Source: Phyllobacterium sp. OV277 (GTDB lineage: Bacteria > Pseudomonadota > Alphaproteobacteria > Rhizobiales > Rhizobiaceae). Taken from it: DNA of 64,000 nucleotides. A model generated the notes under the pieces. It did not search any database. It saw only the letters and a program-made list of their open reading frames with translations, and was not told the origin of the DNA. The stretch lies in the NCBI RefSeq assembly GCF_900104355.1, contig NZ_FNIY01000003.1, positions 1 through 64,000 on the forward strand, in the 5' to 3' direction. Position 1 is the first letter of the stretch. Every line of letters begins with the position of its first letter. This document shows, piece by piece, positions 9,083 through 18,476 of the stretch. The position numbers were made by a program, and so were the translations under genes.

Positions 9083-9730
9083 ATGTCACTCAAACTGTAT
9101 TTTCACCCATTGTCATCCTTTTGCATGAAGGTGCTGACCGCACTTTACGAGAACGACACACCGTTTGAGCCAAGCGTTGTCAACTTCATGGACGAAAAGG
9201 AAAGCGCCGACTTTGCCAGGATCTGGCCCGTCAGGCAGTTTCCGGTTCTACGCGATGAAGCGAAAGGCAAGACCATTCCGGAATCCAGCCTGATCATCGA
9301 ATATCTGGAACAGCACTTCCCCGGCAAAGTAAAGCTTCTGCCGTCGGATCAGGAACTCGCATTCGAAACCCGGTTTTATGATCGCTTTTTCGATCTGCAT
9401 GTGCAGGTCCCGATGCAGAAGATTGTAACCGACAATTTTCGCCCCGAGGGCCAGAATGACACCCTCGGCGTTGAATATGCCAGGCAAAAACTGCGGACCG
9501 CCTATGATATTCTGGAAAAGCATCTGGCGGGCAAGACATGGGCCATTGGCAATGACTACACCATGGCCGATTGCGCCGCCTCACCAGCACTTTTCTATGC
9601 CAATTTTGACGTGCCGATTGGTGAGGGATATCCAAATTTAACCGGCTATCTGAACCGGCTTATGCACAGGCCTTCCTTTGCCCGCGCGATCAAAGAGGCG
9701 ACGCCCTATTTCGACATGCGGCCAGAATAG
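9083..9730 (+). CDS. glutathione S-transferase family protein
   Basis: A 215-residue protein with a thioredoxin-like N-terminal domain (1-80) and a helical C-terminal domain. It has the Pro of the cis-loop in VRQFPVLRD and the ES pair of IPESSLIIEYLEQ, which hold the glutathione gamma-glutamyl group. The N-terminal SSFCMKV carries a Ser/Cys at the catalytic position. The C-terminal YTMADCAASPALFYA is the conserved N-capping region. A GGAGG ribosome site precedes the ATG. It diverges from the molybdoenzyme gene and ends three bases from a convergent transporter gene. Substrate unknown. Confidence 0.88.
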   Translation: MSLKLYFHPLSSFCMKVLTALYENDTPFEPSVVNFMDEKESADFARIWPVRQFPVLRDEAKGKTIPESSLIIEYLEQHFPGKVKLLPSDQELAFETRFYDRFFDLHVQVPMQKIVTDNFRPEGQNDTLGVEYARQKLRTAYDILEKHLAGKTWAIGNDYTMADCAASPALFYANFDVPIGEGYPNLTGYLNRLMHRPSFARAIKEATPYFDMRPE

Positions 9731-9733
9731 CTG

Positions 9734-10582
9734 TCAGGCGAGACGCATCACGGCGGCGCCAGCGGCAATCAGAGCCACGGCGATGAGGCGTTTCGCACCG
9801 ATATTCTCCTTGAGAACGAAGGCGGAAATGGCCACGGCGAACAGGATCGACGTCTCGCGCAGCGCGGCGACGGCAGCAACCGGCGCCATGGTCATCGCCC
9901 ACAGCGCAAGCCCGTAAGAGCCTAGCGTACCCACACCGCCCACGGTTGCCAGCCGGGTGCGCTTGATAAAATGCGGCCAAAGCTCGCCCTTGCGGGTGAC
10001 AATGGTCCAGAGGAACAGCGGAACGGCATTGAGCGTGAAAACCCACATCGTATAGGCCGCCGGTGCGCCTGAATGACGAACGCCAATGCCATCAATCAAC
10101 GTATAGGTGGCGATGACCAAAGCGTTAATCAGGGCAAAGACCGTTGTGGCGCGATTGGCCCCTGCTCGCCTGCGTGCCTCCAAGGCAAGTACCAGCACGC
10201 CGCAGCAAATCAGGGCAATGCCGGACCATTTTTGCGCGGAAAGAAACTCGCCGACCAGTGGCCCGCTGGCAATGGCCACAAACAGCGGTGCAGTACCGCG
10301 CATGATCGGATAGGCCTGGCTCATGTCTCCACTGCGATAGGCGGCGGCAACCAGTGCGAGATAAACCAGTTGCACGACTGCGGAACCAGCCAGAAATGGC
10401 CAGCTCTCCGGCGCTGGAGCGGGCAGGAACGGCAGGCAGATCAAAGCGATCACTCCGGCCGAGGTGACTACAACCACCGTGTTGAGGAACTTATCGCCTT
10501 CGGATTTGACAACAGCATTCCAGCTTGCATGCAGAAATGCAGCAAACAGGACGACGAGAACAACAGTTCCGGACATGATCAA
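9734..10582 (-). CDS. DMT-superfamily transporter (EamA domains)
   Basis: A 282-residue inner-membrane protein with about ten hydrophobic segments arranged as two EamA repeats, the drug/metabolite transporter pattern. The end of the first repeat (AYRSGDMSQAYPIMRGTAPL) and the matching part of the second (LRETSILFAVAISAFVLKE) carry the usual conserved Pro/Glu positions. The cargo is unknown. The flavin reductase gene lies 96 bases upstream on the same strand, so co-transcription is possible but not shown. Confidence 0.87.
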   Translation of the reverse strand: MIMSGTVVLVVLFAAFLHASWNAVVKSEGDKFLNTVVVVTSAGVIALICLPFLPAPAPESWPFLAGSAVVQLVYLALVAAAYRSGDMSQAYPIMRGTAPLFVAIASGPLVGEFLSAQKWSGIALICCGVLVLALEARRRAGANRATTVFALINALVIATYTLIDGIGVRHSGAPAAYTMWVFTLNAVPLFLWTIVTRKGELWPHFIKRTRLATVGGVGTLGSYGLALWAMTMAPVAAVAALRETSILFAVAISAFVLKENIGAKRLIAVALIAAGAAVMRLA

Positions 10583-10678
10583 ACCCCGACACGCCAGCTA
10601 TTTGCGTGTTCCATCCGCTCAATGACACATCTGGGTCAGATGGCAAATTGGATAATCTGATGTTTAACATCAGTCGTT

Positions 10679-11209
10679 CTAAACGGCGTTGATTGCGTCC
10701 ACAAAACCGGCAAGGCTGTCGCGCAATTGGCCGCCGAATTCTTTGCTTTTGGCTATGCCGTCGGCATCGAGTTTCTTGCCCTTGAGCGGTAAGGTGAGCG
10801 ATGCATTGATGACCACGCGGGCAGACATCGTCATCAGAACTTCCATGAGTAGCGGCGTGATGCGCTCCGACTGCGGCGACGTATTGATCAGAAGAACCGG
10901 CTTTTCCGGGAACTCAACACATGAAACCAGCCAGTCCAGCATGTTCTTGAAACTACCGGGAATGCCATGGGCATATTCCGGGCAGGAAATGATCAAGCCA
11001 TCGGCAGCGCCGACCTGTTTTCGCAGCGCTACTATCTTTTTAGGCGGACTATCACCGTCAAGATCGGGATTGAAGGGCGGCAAACCTGCCAAACCCTTGT
11101 ACAGAGTGATGCTCACATCAGCAGGTGCCAGTTTCATGCAGGCCTCCAGAACACTCGTGTTCATGGAAACGGCACGCAGGCTACCGGAAATAGCGAGAAG
11201 CTTTGTCAT
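10679..11209 (-). CDS. NADPH-dependent FMN reductase family protein
   Basis: A 176-residue flavodoxin-like protein of the NADPH-dependent FMN reductase/ChrR group. The phosphate-binding loop SGSLRAVSMNTSVLEA (about 8-23) and the SCPEYAHGIPGSFKNMLDW segment (about 95-113) contact FMN. Related enzymes reduce flavins, quinones or azo compounds. It is cytoplasmic, with no signal peptide. It is divergent from rlmJ, with 88 bases between the starts. Confidence 0.87.
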   Translation of the reverse strand: MTKLLAISGSLRAVSMNTSVLEACMKLAPADVSITLYKGLAGLPPFNPDLDGDSPPKKIVALRKQVGAADGLIISCPEYAHGIPGSFKNMLDWLVSCVEFPEKPVLLINTSPQSERITPLLMEVLMTMSARVVINASLTLPLKGKKLDADGIAKSKEFGGQLRDSLAGFVDAINAV

Positions 11210-11297
11210 GGAAAGGCCTTGCAGTGGGAATCATTTTGGATCATCAGCATAACCGAGTTGCTTGCGATAGCACCAACATCATGACAGAAGCTGAGCC

Positions 11298-12158
11298 ATG
11301 AACTACCGCCACGCCTATCATGCCGGCAATTTCGCCGATGTTGTCAAACACATTATCCTGACGCGGATTGTGCTGTATATGCAGCGCAAAGACCATGCTT
11401 TTCGTGTCATTGACACCCATGCGGGTATCGGGCGTTACGATCTCAAAGGAACGGAAGCGGGCAAAACAGGTGAATGGCAAAGCGGCATCGGCCGCCTGCT
11501 TGACACGAAGCTTGATGCAGCGGTCGCCGATCTGATCAAGCCCTATCTCGATATTGTCCGCGCCGAGAATGCCGACGGCACAATTCGCCATTACCCCGGA
11601 TCGCCGCTGCTCGTGCGGCACCTGTTGCGCAAGCAGGACCGTCTTTCCGCGCTGGAATTGCATCCTGATGATGCGCAAACCCTTGCCGCCCTGTTCGAGG
11701 GCGATGTGCAGGTACGCGTCACGGAGCTTGATGGCTGGCTGGCGCTTGGCGCGCATCTGCCGCCGAAGGAAAAGCGCGGCCTCATCCTTGTTGATCCGCC
11801 TTTTGAAGTGGGCGGCGAATTTGACCGTCTGGTTGAGGGCCTCGTTAAAGCCCATCGGCGTTTTGCCGGCGGCACCTATGCTTTCTGGTACCCGGTCAAG
11901 GACCGCATGGAGGTGAAGCGTTTTGTCTCAGCCCTGCACGACACCGGCATTCCGAAAATCCTGCGCGCGGAACTGATGATTCGTGCGGCCTCGCCCGAAC
12001 CACGGCTGGACGGCACGGGAATGATCATCGTCAACCCGCCTTTCACACTGGACGACGAGCTTAGAACTGTTTTACCTGCGTTGTCGAAAGTCCTCAGTGA
12101 CGGACAGAATGCAGGTTTCACCCTCGATTGGGTCCGCGGCGAGCAAGTTGGTGCTTGA
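11298..12158 (+). CDS. rlmJ: 23S rRNA (adenine-2030-N6)-methyltransferase RlmJ
   Basis: A 286-residue SAM-dependent methyltransferase of the RlmJ/ComJ family that methylates A2030 of 23S rRNA. It begins MNYRHAYHAGNFADVVKH, the family hallmark. It carries DTHAGIGRYD for SAM binding (about 39-48) and the N6-adenine catalytic motif as DPPFE (about 161-165). The ATG at 11298 gives the usual N-terminus. It stands alone; the next gene starts 69 bases later. Confidence 0.94.
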   Translation: MNYRHAYHAGNFADVVKHIILTRIVLYMQRKDHAFRVIDTHAGIGRYDLKGTEAGKTGEWQSGIGRLLDTKLDAAVADLIKPYLDIVRAENADGTIRHYPGSPLLVRHLLRKQDRLSALELHPDDAQTLAALFEGDVQVRVTELDGWLALGAHLPPKEKRGLILVDPPFEVGGEFDRLVEGLVKAHRRFAGGTYAFWYPVKDRMEVKRFVSALHDTGIPKILRAELMIRAASPEPRLDGTGMIIVNPPFTLDDELRTVLPALSKVLSDGQNAGFTLDWVRGEQVGA

Positions 12159-12227
12159 CCGCAGGCATCGGCTGTTCGACATTGGTCTCACATTAATACC
12201 TTGTATACCCTATGGAGAGTGACCCCT

Positions 12228-12689
12228 ATGGCACGCGTTTCCACCCTTCTCGCCACAGCTTTCAGCACCGCTCTGGGCGCTGCTCTGGCAATTTCATCCG
12301 TCGTTCCGGCGTTATCAGCCGATTATCTCGAACGCGCACCCAGCCAGACCTATGATGATACATGCGGCCGCTCAGGCGTTCTCAACCGTATCGCCAGCCG
12401 CTTCTCCTATCAGGTGCATCATGTGCCCGGCCTGCAGCAGGTAGCCATTCAGGATTTCAGCGAAGTCCATCAGCAGCGCTATGAGCCAAGCCGTGATCCG
12501 GAAATGTCGGCTGTCTCGCGCTATTATTGCCAGGCCACCGCACATCTCTCCGATGGCAACCAGCGTCCGGTCTGGTATGTGGTTGAAGAAGGCATGGGCT
12601 TTGCGTCCATCGGCAACAATGTCGAGTTCTGCGTTGCCGGTTTCGACCGCTGGAATGTCTATAATGGCAGCTGCCGCAGCCTGAAATGA
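12228..12689 (+). CDS. exported conserved hypothetical protein
   Basis: A 153-residue protein with a clear signal peptide (MARVSTLLATAFSTALGAAL, cleavage after PALSA near residue 30). The mature part is rich in aromatic residues and has four Cys (CGRSG, YYCQA, EFCVAG, GSCRSL), which could form two disulfides in the periplasm. The ATG at 12228 has a GGAGAG ribosome site 8 bases upstream; a start at 12201 would spoil the signal peptide. No function is recognised. It precedes the secreted RNase T2 gene by 13 bases, so the two are likely co-transcribed. Confidence 0.8.
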   Translation: MARVSTLLATAFSTALGAALAISSVVPALSADYLERAPSQTYDDTCGRSGVLNRIASRFSYQVHHVPGLQQVAIQDFSEVHQQRYEPSRDPEMSAVSRYYCQATAHLSDGNQRPVWYVVEEGMGFASIGNNVEFCVAGFDRWNVYNGSCRSLK

Positions 12690-12702
12690 GCCGTGATCAC
12701 TG

Positions 12703-13446
12703 ATGCAGATCGGCAGGCTGGCCCGCTACGCCCTGTTCGCGGCCCTTCTTGGCCTGTCCGTGTTGACGTATCTGCGCGAACAACAGCCCCGGGAAAATGC
12801 TGTTAACCAGCAAACACCCGAGGCGATCACGACAAGCAAGCGCCAAACACCATCATCGCCAGCGGCATCCGTGCCCATAGGCAATGGTTTTGATTTCTAT
12901 GTTCTCGCGCTTTCCTGGTCACCAAGCTATTGCGCTTCGGAAGGGTCAAACGCCAACCGGCAGCAATGTTCGACCAACCGCCCCTACGGTTTTGTCGTAC
13001 ACGGGCTTTGGCCGCAATATGAACAGGGTTATCCGCAGGATTGCGACACATCCGAGCGCGATGTGCCGTTCAGCCGGGCAAAGCAACTCTCGGACATCAT
13101 GCCATCGGCAGGTCTTGTCACCTATGAGTGGCGCAAGCACGGCAGCTGTACAGGATTGAGCCAGCAGGATTATTTTTCAGTCATACGGCAGGCGGTATCA
13201 CGGGTTTCCATCCCCTCCGCCTATAGTCAGCCGACCCAGCGGGCGCCTGTTAATCCGCAGGTGGTGGAACAGGCGTTCATTGCTGCCAATTCCGGTATGA
13301 GCAACGATGCCGTTTCGATCACATGCGATAGAGATTACCTGCGCGAGGTGCGTGTCTGCCTGACCAAGGATCTGCAGTTCAGGGGTTGCCCGGAGGTGGA
13401 ACGCTCAGCCTGCCGCAAACGATCCGTGGATATGCCGGGACAGTAG
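12703..13446 (+). CDS. ribonuclease T2 family protein
   Basis: A 247-residue exported endoribonuclease of the T2 family. Both active-site motifs are present: CAS1 as VVHGLWPQY with His100, and CAS2 as YEWRKHGSC with Glu142 and His146. An N-terminal hydrophobic segment (about 9-24) followed by a Pro/Ser/Thr-rich linker to residue 60 suggests a signal anchor or lipid-free signal peptide. T2 enzymes cut single-stranded RNA to 3'-phosphates and usually scavenge RNA outside the cytoplasm. It is coupled to the preceding exported protein gene. Confidence 0.92.
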   Translation: MQIGRLARYALFAALLGLSVLTYLREQQPRENAVNQQTPEAITTSKRQTPSSPAASVPIGNGFDFYVLALSWSPSYCASEGSNANRQQCSTNRPYGFVVHGLWPQYEQGYPQDCDTSERDVPFSRAKQLSDIMPSAGLVTYEWRKHGSCTGLSQQDYFSVIRQAVSRVSIPSAYSQPTQRAPVNPQVVEQAFIAANSGMSNDAVSITCDRDYLREVRVCLTKDLQFRGCPEVERSACRKRSVDMPGQ

Positions 13447-13467
13447 ATTGCGTTGAGTGTGTGCACG

Positions 13468-13608
13468 GTGGTTCGTGGTTCGTGGTTCGACAAGCTCACC
13501 ATGAGCGAGATGGGTGATGAAAGGGAGTTATATTCTGCCACGTTGGAGAACTTGGCTCCTGCAACCAACCCCTCTCCCTCATGGTGAGCTTGTCGAACCA
13601 CGAACCAT
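13468..13608. repeat. composite palindromic repeat, copy 2
   Basis: Left outer arm with tandem GTGGTTC units and TTCGACAAGCTCACCATGAG (13485-13504), right outer arm with its reverse complement (about 13578-13598). The inner palindrome is absent; a GATGAAAGGGAGTTATATTC segment lies between the arms. It sits between two plus-strand genes, and the remaining 94 bases of the gap show no other feature. Confidence 0.85.
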
Positions 13609-13702
13609 GTTCATGCAAAGAACCACACCGCTCTGAACGCTTTGCTAAAAACCAACACAGGTTTACCGTCAATCATCGAATCGCCAACTCTGGAGCGTCA
13701 TT

Positions 13703-14299
13703 GTGACGAAAGTTCTTTATTCCCCCGCCTCGCCCTATAGCACCAAGGTGCGCATGGCCGCGCATTATGCAGGCATACCGGTTGAGAGTATTCTTGTAGA
13801 CACGAATGCCGCGCCCGCCGATTTGATCAGTGCCAATCCGCTGGGCAAGATTCCAACGCTCATTCTTGATGATGGCAGATCGCTTTATGACAGCCGCGTC
13901 ATCACCCAGTATTTCAACCGCATTTCCGGTAACAAGATTTTTCCGCGCAATGCGGAAAAGCGGCTTGAGGCGGAGCAGCTGGAATCCATTGCGGATGGTC
14001 TGTGCGATGTTCTGCTCGCCCATGTCTATGAACGCCGTTTTCATCCGGAAGAGAAAATCCATCAGCCGTGGCTCGACTGGCAGTGGGCGAAGGCGATTCG
14101 TGTGCTCGATTATCTGAACGCAGCGCCGCCGCGTCTGAGCAAAAAGCTCAATGGCGGTCATATCGCGCTGGCTGCTGCCCTTGCCTATGCAACATTGCGC
14201 TTTGAAGGCAAATGGGAAAAGGGCCGTTCAAAGCTCAAGCGCTGGCAGAAACGCTTTGAAGAACTTCACCCGGAGCTTGCCGCACTTCTACCGAAATGA
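13703..14299 (+). CDS. glutathione S-transferase family protein
   Basis: A 198-residue GST-like protein. The N-terminal thioredoxin-like domain begins KVLYSPASPYSTKVRM, with Ser at the catalytic position of PYSTKVR, and has the cis-Pro in LGKIPTLILDDG and DS in LYDSRVITQYF. The C-terminal domain is helical and ends in a very basic stretch (KGRSKLKRWQKRF). It resembles proteobacterial GSTs of unknown substrate. It converges on the omp25-like gene with a bidirectional terminator between. Confidence 0.87.
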   Translation: MTKVLYSPASPYSTKVRMAAHYAGIPVESILVDTNAAPADLISANPLGKIPTLILDDGRSLYDSRVITQYFNRISGNKIFPRNAEKRLEAEQLESIADGLCDVLLAHVYERRFHPEEKIHQPWLDWQWAKAIRVLDYLNAAPPRLSKKLNGGHIALAAALAYATLRFEGKWEKGRSKLKRWQKRFEELHPELAALLPK

Positions 14300-14310
14300 A
14301 TCCAACGCAA

Positions 14311-14347
14311 TAAAAAAGCCGGACAGTTTCCTGTCCGGCTCTTTTCT
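14311..14347. terminator. bidirectional intrinsic terminator
   Basis: A perfect 10-bp stem AGCCGGACAG / CTGTCCGGCT with loop TTTC, flanked by A's on the left and CTTTTCT on the right. It can end transcription from the GST gene on one strand and the omp25-like gene on the other. Confidence 0.9.
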
Positions 14348-14361
14348 GGATCAAATTCTGA

Positions 14362-15003
14362 TTAGAACTTGTAACCGACACCAACGCGAACTTCGTTCGT
14401 GGTGATCTTGTTCGAGACACTATCGATGCCACCGAGATCGTAGTCCTTCTTGCCATAATCGGAGTAGCGATATTCAACGCGGCCGACGATGTTCTGGGTG
14501 ATCTTGGCTTCTGCACCGGCACCGGCTGTCCAGCCGATGTGAGTCTTGCTTTCGCTGCCCAGAGGACCGGAGAGCTTGCTGTCCATAATCGCAACACCGC
14601 CTGTACCGTAGAGCAGGACCGGATCAAGAGCGATACCGGCACGGGCACGGACAGAACCTTCAACGCCCTGCTTTGCTCTGTAGCCGAAGTTGCTTTCCTT
14701 GGCACCGGAATAGCCGATGTCACCTTCAGCACCGTAGACGAACTGGCCGTTCTGGAGGTTGTAACCGCCGTAAGCACCGCCCTTGAAGCCATCGGCATCA
14801 AGTTTGCCGGCGCTGGTCTTGTTCTTGTTCCAGCCATAGCCGCCATAGGCACCGATATAAGCGCCGGACCAATCGGCCTGAGGCGCCTGGTATGCAGCTT
14901 CAGGCGCAGGAGCCTGTTCAGTAATAATGTCAGCAGCCAGAACTGGGGCGGAGAGCGTCAGCACAGCCGCCGAAGCGAGGATCATTGTCTTAAGAGTGCG
15001 CAT
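14362..15003 (-). CDS. outer-membrane protein of the Omp25/Omp31 family
   Basis: A 213-residue beta-barrel protein. The signal peptide (MRTLKTMILASAAVLTLSAP, cleavage at VLAAD near residue 24) is followed by a short Pro/Ala-rich segment and an eight-strand-like barrel with alternating aromatic residues (WSGAYIGAYGGYGWN) and a C-terminal strand ending VRVGVGYKF. The terminal Phe is the Bam recognition signal. The whole layout, including GRVEYRYSDYG, resembles Omp25 of Brucella, where the family contributes to envelope stability and host interaction. It is monocistronic with a long A+T-rich upstream region. Confidence 0.9.
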   Translation of the reverse strand: MRTLKTMILASAAVLTLSAPVLAADIITEQAPAPEAAYQAPQADWSGAYIGAYGGYGWNKNKTSAGKLDADGFKGGAYGGYNLQNGQFVYGAEGDIGYSGAKESNFGYRAKQGVEGSVRARAGIALDPVLLYGTGGVAIMDSKLSGPLGSESKTHIGWTAGAGAEAKITQNIVGRVEYRYSDYGKKDYDLGGIDSVSNKITTNEVRVGVGYKF

Positions 15004-15499
15004 AGCAATCTCCTTATTTGAACTCTTTTACACGGAGCGGGCACTTGGTGGGGAAAACCAAAACTTGCGTCCGCTGAACGAGATGGACATTCGCTCCGCA
15101 TTGTGGCGGCACTTGCTCCGGACTGTGAAAAGAAACTGTCGAGAAAATGGCAGAAATGCGATGTGTTTATTATGCAACATGTCGAATTTACGAATGATTT
15201 CAAATGGATAAAAATAACCCAACAAAATAGAATTTGCGAAATATTTGCGTAAAATTTATCGCAAAGTCTGAAAATCGGCGTTTTCAATATAGTATACTTA
15301 ATGGTTACTTAAACTCTTCATTACTCTTGAAGCGACTACGCACCTCCCAGCGTTATACGTGCTTTGAAAGAGGAAAAATGCCGCGACTGATACGAATGAC
15401 TTTGATATTTCATTTGTCATTGCAGCCGCAGCCAAACCCTCGCGCTTTCGCTATATCCTCCCTATATTCAAGGGTGAATCGCAGTATCAGGAGAGCCAC
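15004..15499. other. A+T-rich divergent intergenic region
   Basis: The 496 bases between the omp25-like gene and the SDR gene are distinctly A+T rich between about 15150 and 15330. They must hold the porin-like gene's promoter and leader on the minus strand and the SDR/uvrC promoter on the plus strand. I found no convincing coding frame, no long hairpin and no clear -35/-10 pair that I would defend. Confidence 0.6.
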
Positions 15500-16264
15500 T
15501 TGCAGACAGATAAGACCGTTGTCCTTGTAACGGGTGGGGCAAAACGTGTTGGCAAGGCGATTGTAGAAAATCTGGCCGCCAATGGTTTTGCCGTGGCTAT
15601 TCATTGCAATCGTTCACTTGAAGAAGGTCAGGCGCTGCTGGAAACGGTTCAGGCGGCAGGTGGAACCGCAGCCGTGGTTCAGGCAGACCTGACGGACAGT
15701 GCATCGGTGCGCGGTTTGATTGGCAGCGCTGAGGATGCGCTTGGTCCTGTTGAAATCCTCGTCAACAATGCCTCGATCTTTCAGGAAGACGGTTTTGGCG
15801 ATTTCGATGATAAACGCTGGGACAGGCATTTTGCTGTCCATGTGAAAGCGCCCGTCCTGCTGGCGGATGCCATGCAGGCGGCGCTTCCGCACGGGGAAAG
15901 CGGCCTCATTGTCAATATTATCGACCAGCGCGTGTGGAAGCTTACACCCAAATTCATCTCCTATACCCTGTCAAAGGCTGCGTTGTGGACGGCAACCCAG
16001 ACCATGGCGCAGGCACTTGCTCCACATATCCGCGTCAATGCCATTGGTCCGGGGCCAACAATGCAGGGAGAACGTCAGGAGAGAATCGATTTTGAACAAC
16101 AAGTTGACGGCCTGCTGTTGAAACACGGGCCCGATCTGTCAGAATTTGGCAATACGATCCGCTATCTCTGGCAGACTCGCTCCGTAACCGGGCAAATGAT
16201 TGCATTGGATGGCGGGCAGCATCTGGCGTGGGAGACGCCGGATGTCACAGGAATGGCAGAATGA
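15500..16264 (+). CDS. SDR family oxidoreductase (FolM/pteridine-reductase-like)
   Basis: A 254-residue short-chain dehydrogenase. The NADP loop is [10 protein letters not shown] (11-20), with the KR pair typical of pteridine reductases and FolM. NNAS is at 89-92, and the catalytic pair is Tyr155/Lys159 in SYTLSKA. At the usual catalytic Ser the sequence reads NIIDQRVW, so Asp replaces Ser, as in pteridine-reductase-like members. It starts with TTG at 15500 after AGGAGAG. Its stop overlaps the uvrC start (ATGA). A role in reducing dihydropteridines is inferred only. Confidence 0.82.
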   Translation: MQTDKTVVLVTGGAKRVGKAIVENLAANGFAVAIHCNRSLEEGQALLETVQAAGGTAAVVQADLTDSASVRGLIGSAEDALGPVEILVNNASIFQEDGFGDFDDKRWDRHFAVHVKAPVLLADAMQAALPHGESGLIVNIIDQRVWKLTPKFISYTLSKAALWTATQTMAQALAPHIRVNAIGPGPTMQGERQERIDFEQQVDGLLLKHGPDLSEFGNTIRYLWQTRSVTGQMIALDGGQHLAWETPDVTGMAE

Positions 16265-18366
16265 ACAAAGCACCCAATCATCCAATCATCGATCCGGCAC
16301 CACCGCTTTCCCCCGAAGGGAACGAGGAGGATATGGGCGTGATGCTGGATGATGAAGGCCCGCTTGCTGCTGAGAACAGTGAGCCGATCCGCGATGTTGC
16401 GGCGCTGATCAACGCCATCGAATGGGATTCCAGCGTTGAAAGCGACGGAACCAGCGGTGCCGATGTTATTGGCGAACTGGTCAAACGGCTGCCGAACAAA
16501 CCCGGTGTTTATCGCATGTTCAGTCAGGCTGGCGACGTGCTCTATGTGGGCAAGGCCCGCAACCTGAAGAAGCGCGTTTCGAACTATGCGCGCGGTCAGG
16601 GTCATAATAACCGCATTGCCCGCATGATCCGCGAAACCATGAAAATGGAATTCGTCGTCACCCGCACCGAGACAGAAGCACTGCTTCTGGAAGCGAATCT
16701 CATCAAGCGCTTACGTCCACGCTTTAATGTTCTGATGCGGGATGACAAATCATTCCCCTATATCCTGCTGACTGCGCCGAAACAGACGGATCGACGGCTT
16801 GCACCGGGTATTTTCAAGCATCGCGGTGCCCGATCCTCGAAGGGTGACTATTTTGGTCCATTCGCCTCGGCGGGTGCTGTCGGGCGCACAATCAATGCCT
16901 TGCAGCGGGCATTTCTGCTGCGAACCTGCACCGATTCTTTTTACGAGAACCGCACACGTCCCTGCCTGCTCTATCAGATCAAGCGCTGCTCCGGCCCATG
17001 CACCAATGAAATCAGCGAAGCTGAATATGATGAACTGGTGAGCGAGACCAAGGCTTTTCTGTCAGGCAAGAGTCAGGCGGTAAAAACCCATCTTTCCGAT
17101 GCCATGCGCGAAGCCTCGGCTGCGCTGGATTTTGAACGGGCTGCCGTTTACCGCGACCGCCTGTCATCCCTTTCCCATGTCCAGTCGCATTCCGGCATCA
17201 ATCCGCAATCGGTGGAAGAAGCCGATGTGTTCGCCATTTTTCAGGATGGCGGTGTGACCTGCATTCAGGTGTTCTTTTTCAGAACCGGCCAGAACTGGGG
17301 CAACCGTGCTTACTATCCCAAGGCAGACTCGTCACTCTCCAGTGCCGAGGTTCTGGGGGCGTTTCTGGCACAGTTCTATGATGACAAGCCCTGCCCTTCA
17401 CTGATCATGCTTTCGGAAACGGTCGAAGATCAGGAACTGCTCGGCGTGGCACTGACCGCAAAGTCGGATCGGAAAGTGACGATCACCGTGCCCCAGCGCG
17501 GCGAGAAGAAGGACCTTGTGGAACATGCGCTGAGCAATGCGCGTGAAGCACTGGGCCGCCAACTTGCCGAAACGTCGTCGCAATCGCGCCTGCTCAAAGG
17601 TGTGGCCGAAACGTTCGGGCTGGAGAAAACACCGCGCCGCATCGAGGTCTACGATAACTCCCACATCATGGGCACCAACGCCATTGGCGGCATGATCGTC
17701 GCGGGGCCGGAAGGCTTTGTGAAAAACCAGTATCGCAAGTTCAACATCCGCTCGACCGATATCACCCCCGGCGACGATTTCGGCATGATGAAGGAAGTGA
17801 TCGAGCGCCGGTTCAGCCGTCTGGTCAAAGAACACGGCACGCCCGAGAATAAGGATATGCCCGATACGGCTGATATCGAGATTGACGAATTCGATGATGA
17901 TTCCGACGCCTTCCCCGCTTGGCCGGATATTATCCTGATCGACGGTGGTCAGGGTCAGATGAGCGCCGTGCGCGGTATTCTTCAGCAGATGGGGCTTACC
18001 GACAAGGTAACGGCCATTGGCGTGGCCAAGGGTGTGGACCGTGATGCCGGACGCGAACGCTTTTTCATGGAGGGCAAGCAATCCTTCACCCTGCCACCGC
18101 GCGATCCTGTTCTCTACTTCCTGCAACGCCTGCGCGACGAGGCGCACCGCTTTGCCATCGGCACACACCGGGCCAAGCGCAAGAAGGAAATGATCAAGAA
18201 TCCGCTGGATGAAATCGCCGGCATCGGCCCTTCACGAAAACGTGCGCTGCTTCATCAATTTGGTACAGCAAAGGCGATATCACAGGCTGCTGTCGAAGAT
18301 TTGATGAAGGTGGACGGGATATCGGAAGCAATGGCCATTACTATTCGCGATCATTTTCGTTCATAG
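16261..18366 (+). CDS. uvrC: excinuclease ABC subunit C
   Basis: A 701-residue UvrC, which makes both incisions around DNA lesions with UvrA and UvrB. About 75 extra acidic residues precede the GIY-YIG nuclease domain (from about 79: PGVYRMF and [13 protein letters not shown]). Then come the UVR motif ([17 protein letters not shown]), the RNase H-like second nuclease domain ([11 protein letters not shown] and IDGGQGQ) and C-terminal helix-hairpin-helix motifs. An acidic insert ([11 protein letters not shown]) interrupts the second nuclease domain. I chose the ATG at 16261 because it overlaps the SDR stop; the frame continues up to 16228. Confidence 0.96.
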   Translation: MNKAPNHPIIDPAPPLSPEGNEEDMGVMLDDEGPLAAENSEPIRDVAALINAIEWDSSVESDGTSGADVIGELVKRLPNKPGVYRMFSQAGDVLYVGKARNLKKRVSNYARGQGHNNRIARMIRETMKMEFVVTRTETEALLLEANLIKRLRPRFNVLMRDDKSFPYILLTAPKQTDRRLAPGIFKHRGARSSKGDYFGPFASAGAVGRTINALQRAFLLRTCTDSFYENRTRPCLLYQIKRCSGPCTNEISEAEYDELVSETKAFLSGKSQAVKTHLSDAMREASAALDFERAAVYRDRLSSLSHVQSHSGINPQSVEEADVFAIFQDGGVTCIQVFFFRTGQNWGNRAYYPKADSSLSSAEVLGAFLAQFYDDKPCPSLIMLSETVEDQELLGVALTAKSDRKVTITVPQRGEKKDLVEHALSNAREALGRQLAETSSQSRLLKGVAETFGLEKTPRRIEVYDNSHIMGTNAIGGMIVAGPEGFVKNQYRKFNIRSTDITPGDDFGMMKEVIERRFSRLVKEHGTPENKDMPDTADIEIDEFDDDSDAFPAWPDIILIDGGQGQMSAVRGILQQMGLTDKVTAIGVAKGVDRDAGRERFFMEGKQSFTLPPRDPVLYFLQRLRDEAHRFAIGTHRAKRKKEMIKNPLDEIAGIGPSRKRALLHQFGTAKAISQAAVEDLMKVDGISEAMAITIRDHFRS

Positions 18367-18476
18367 TTCGCTTACACATTGAAAACGGGACATAATTGCG
18401 CCCGACTCCGCGACGATGAGCTTGACGTTTGACGGACAAGCCCGTTTGATCGGCACTGATTTGATTGGTTGGAAAT

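Noticed and set aside
15234-15530. 98-residue open frame before the SDR gene
   Set aside because: It overlaps the SDR start, lies in A+T-rich non-coding sequence and has a basic, random-looking composition.
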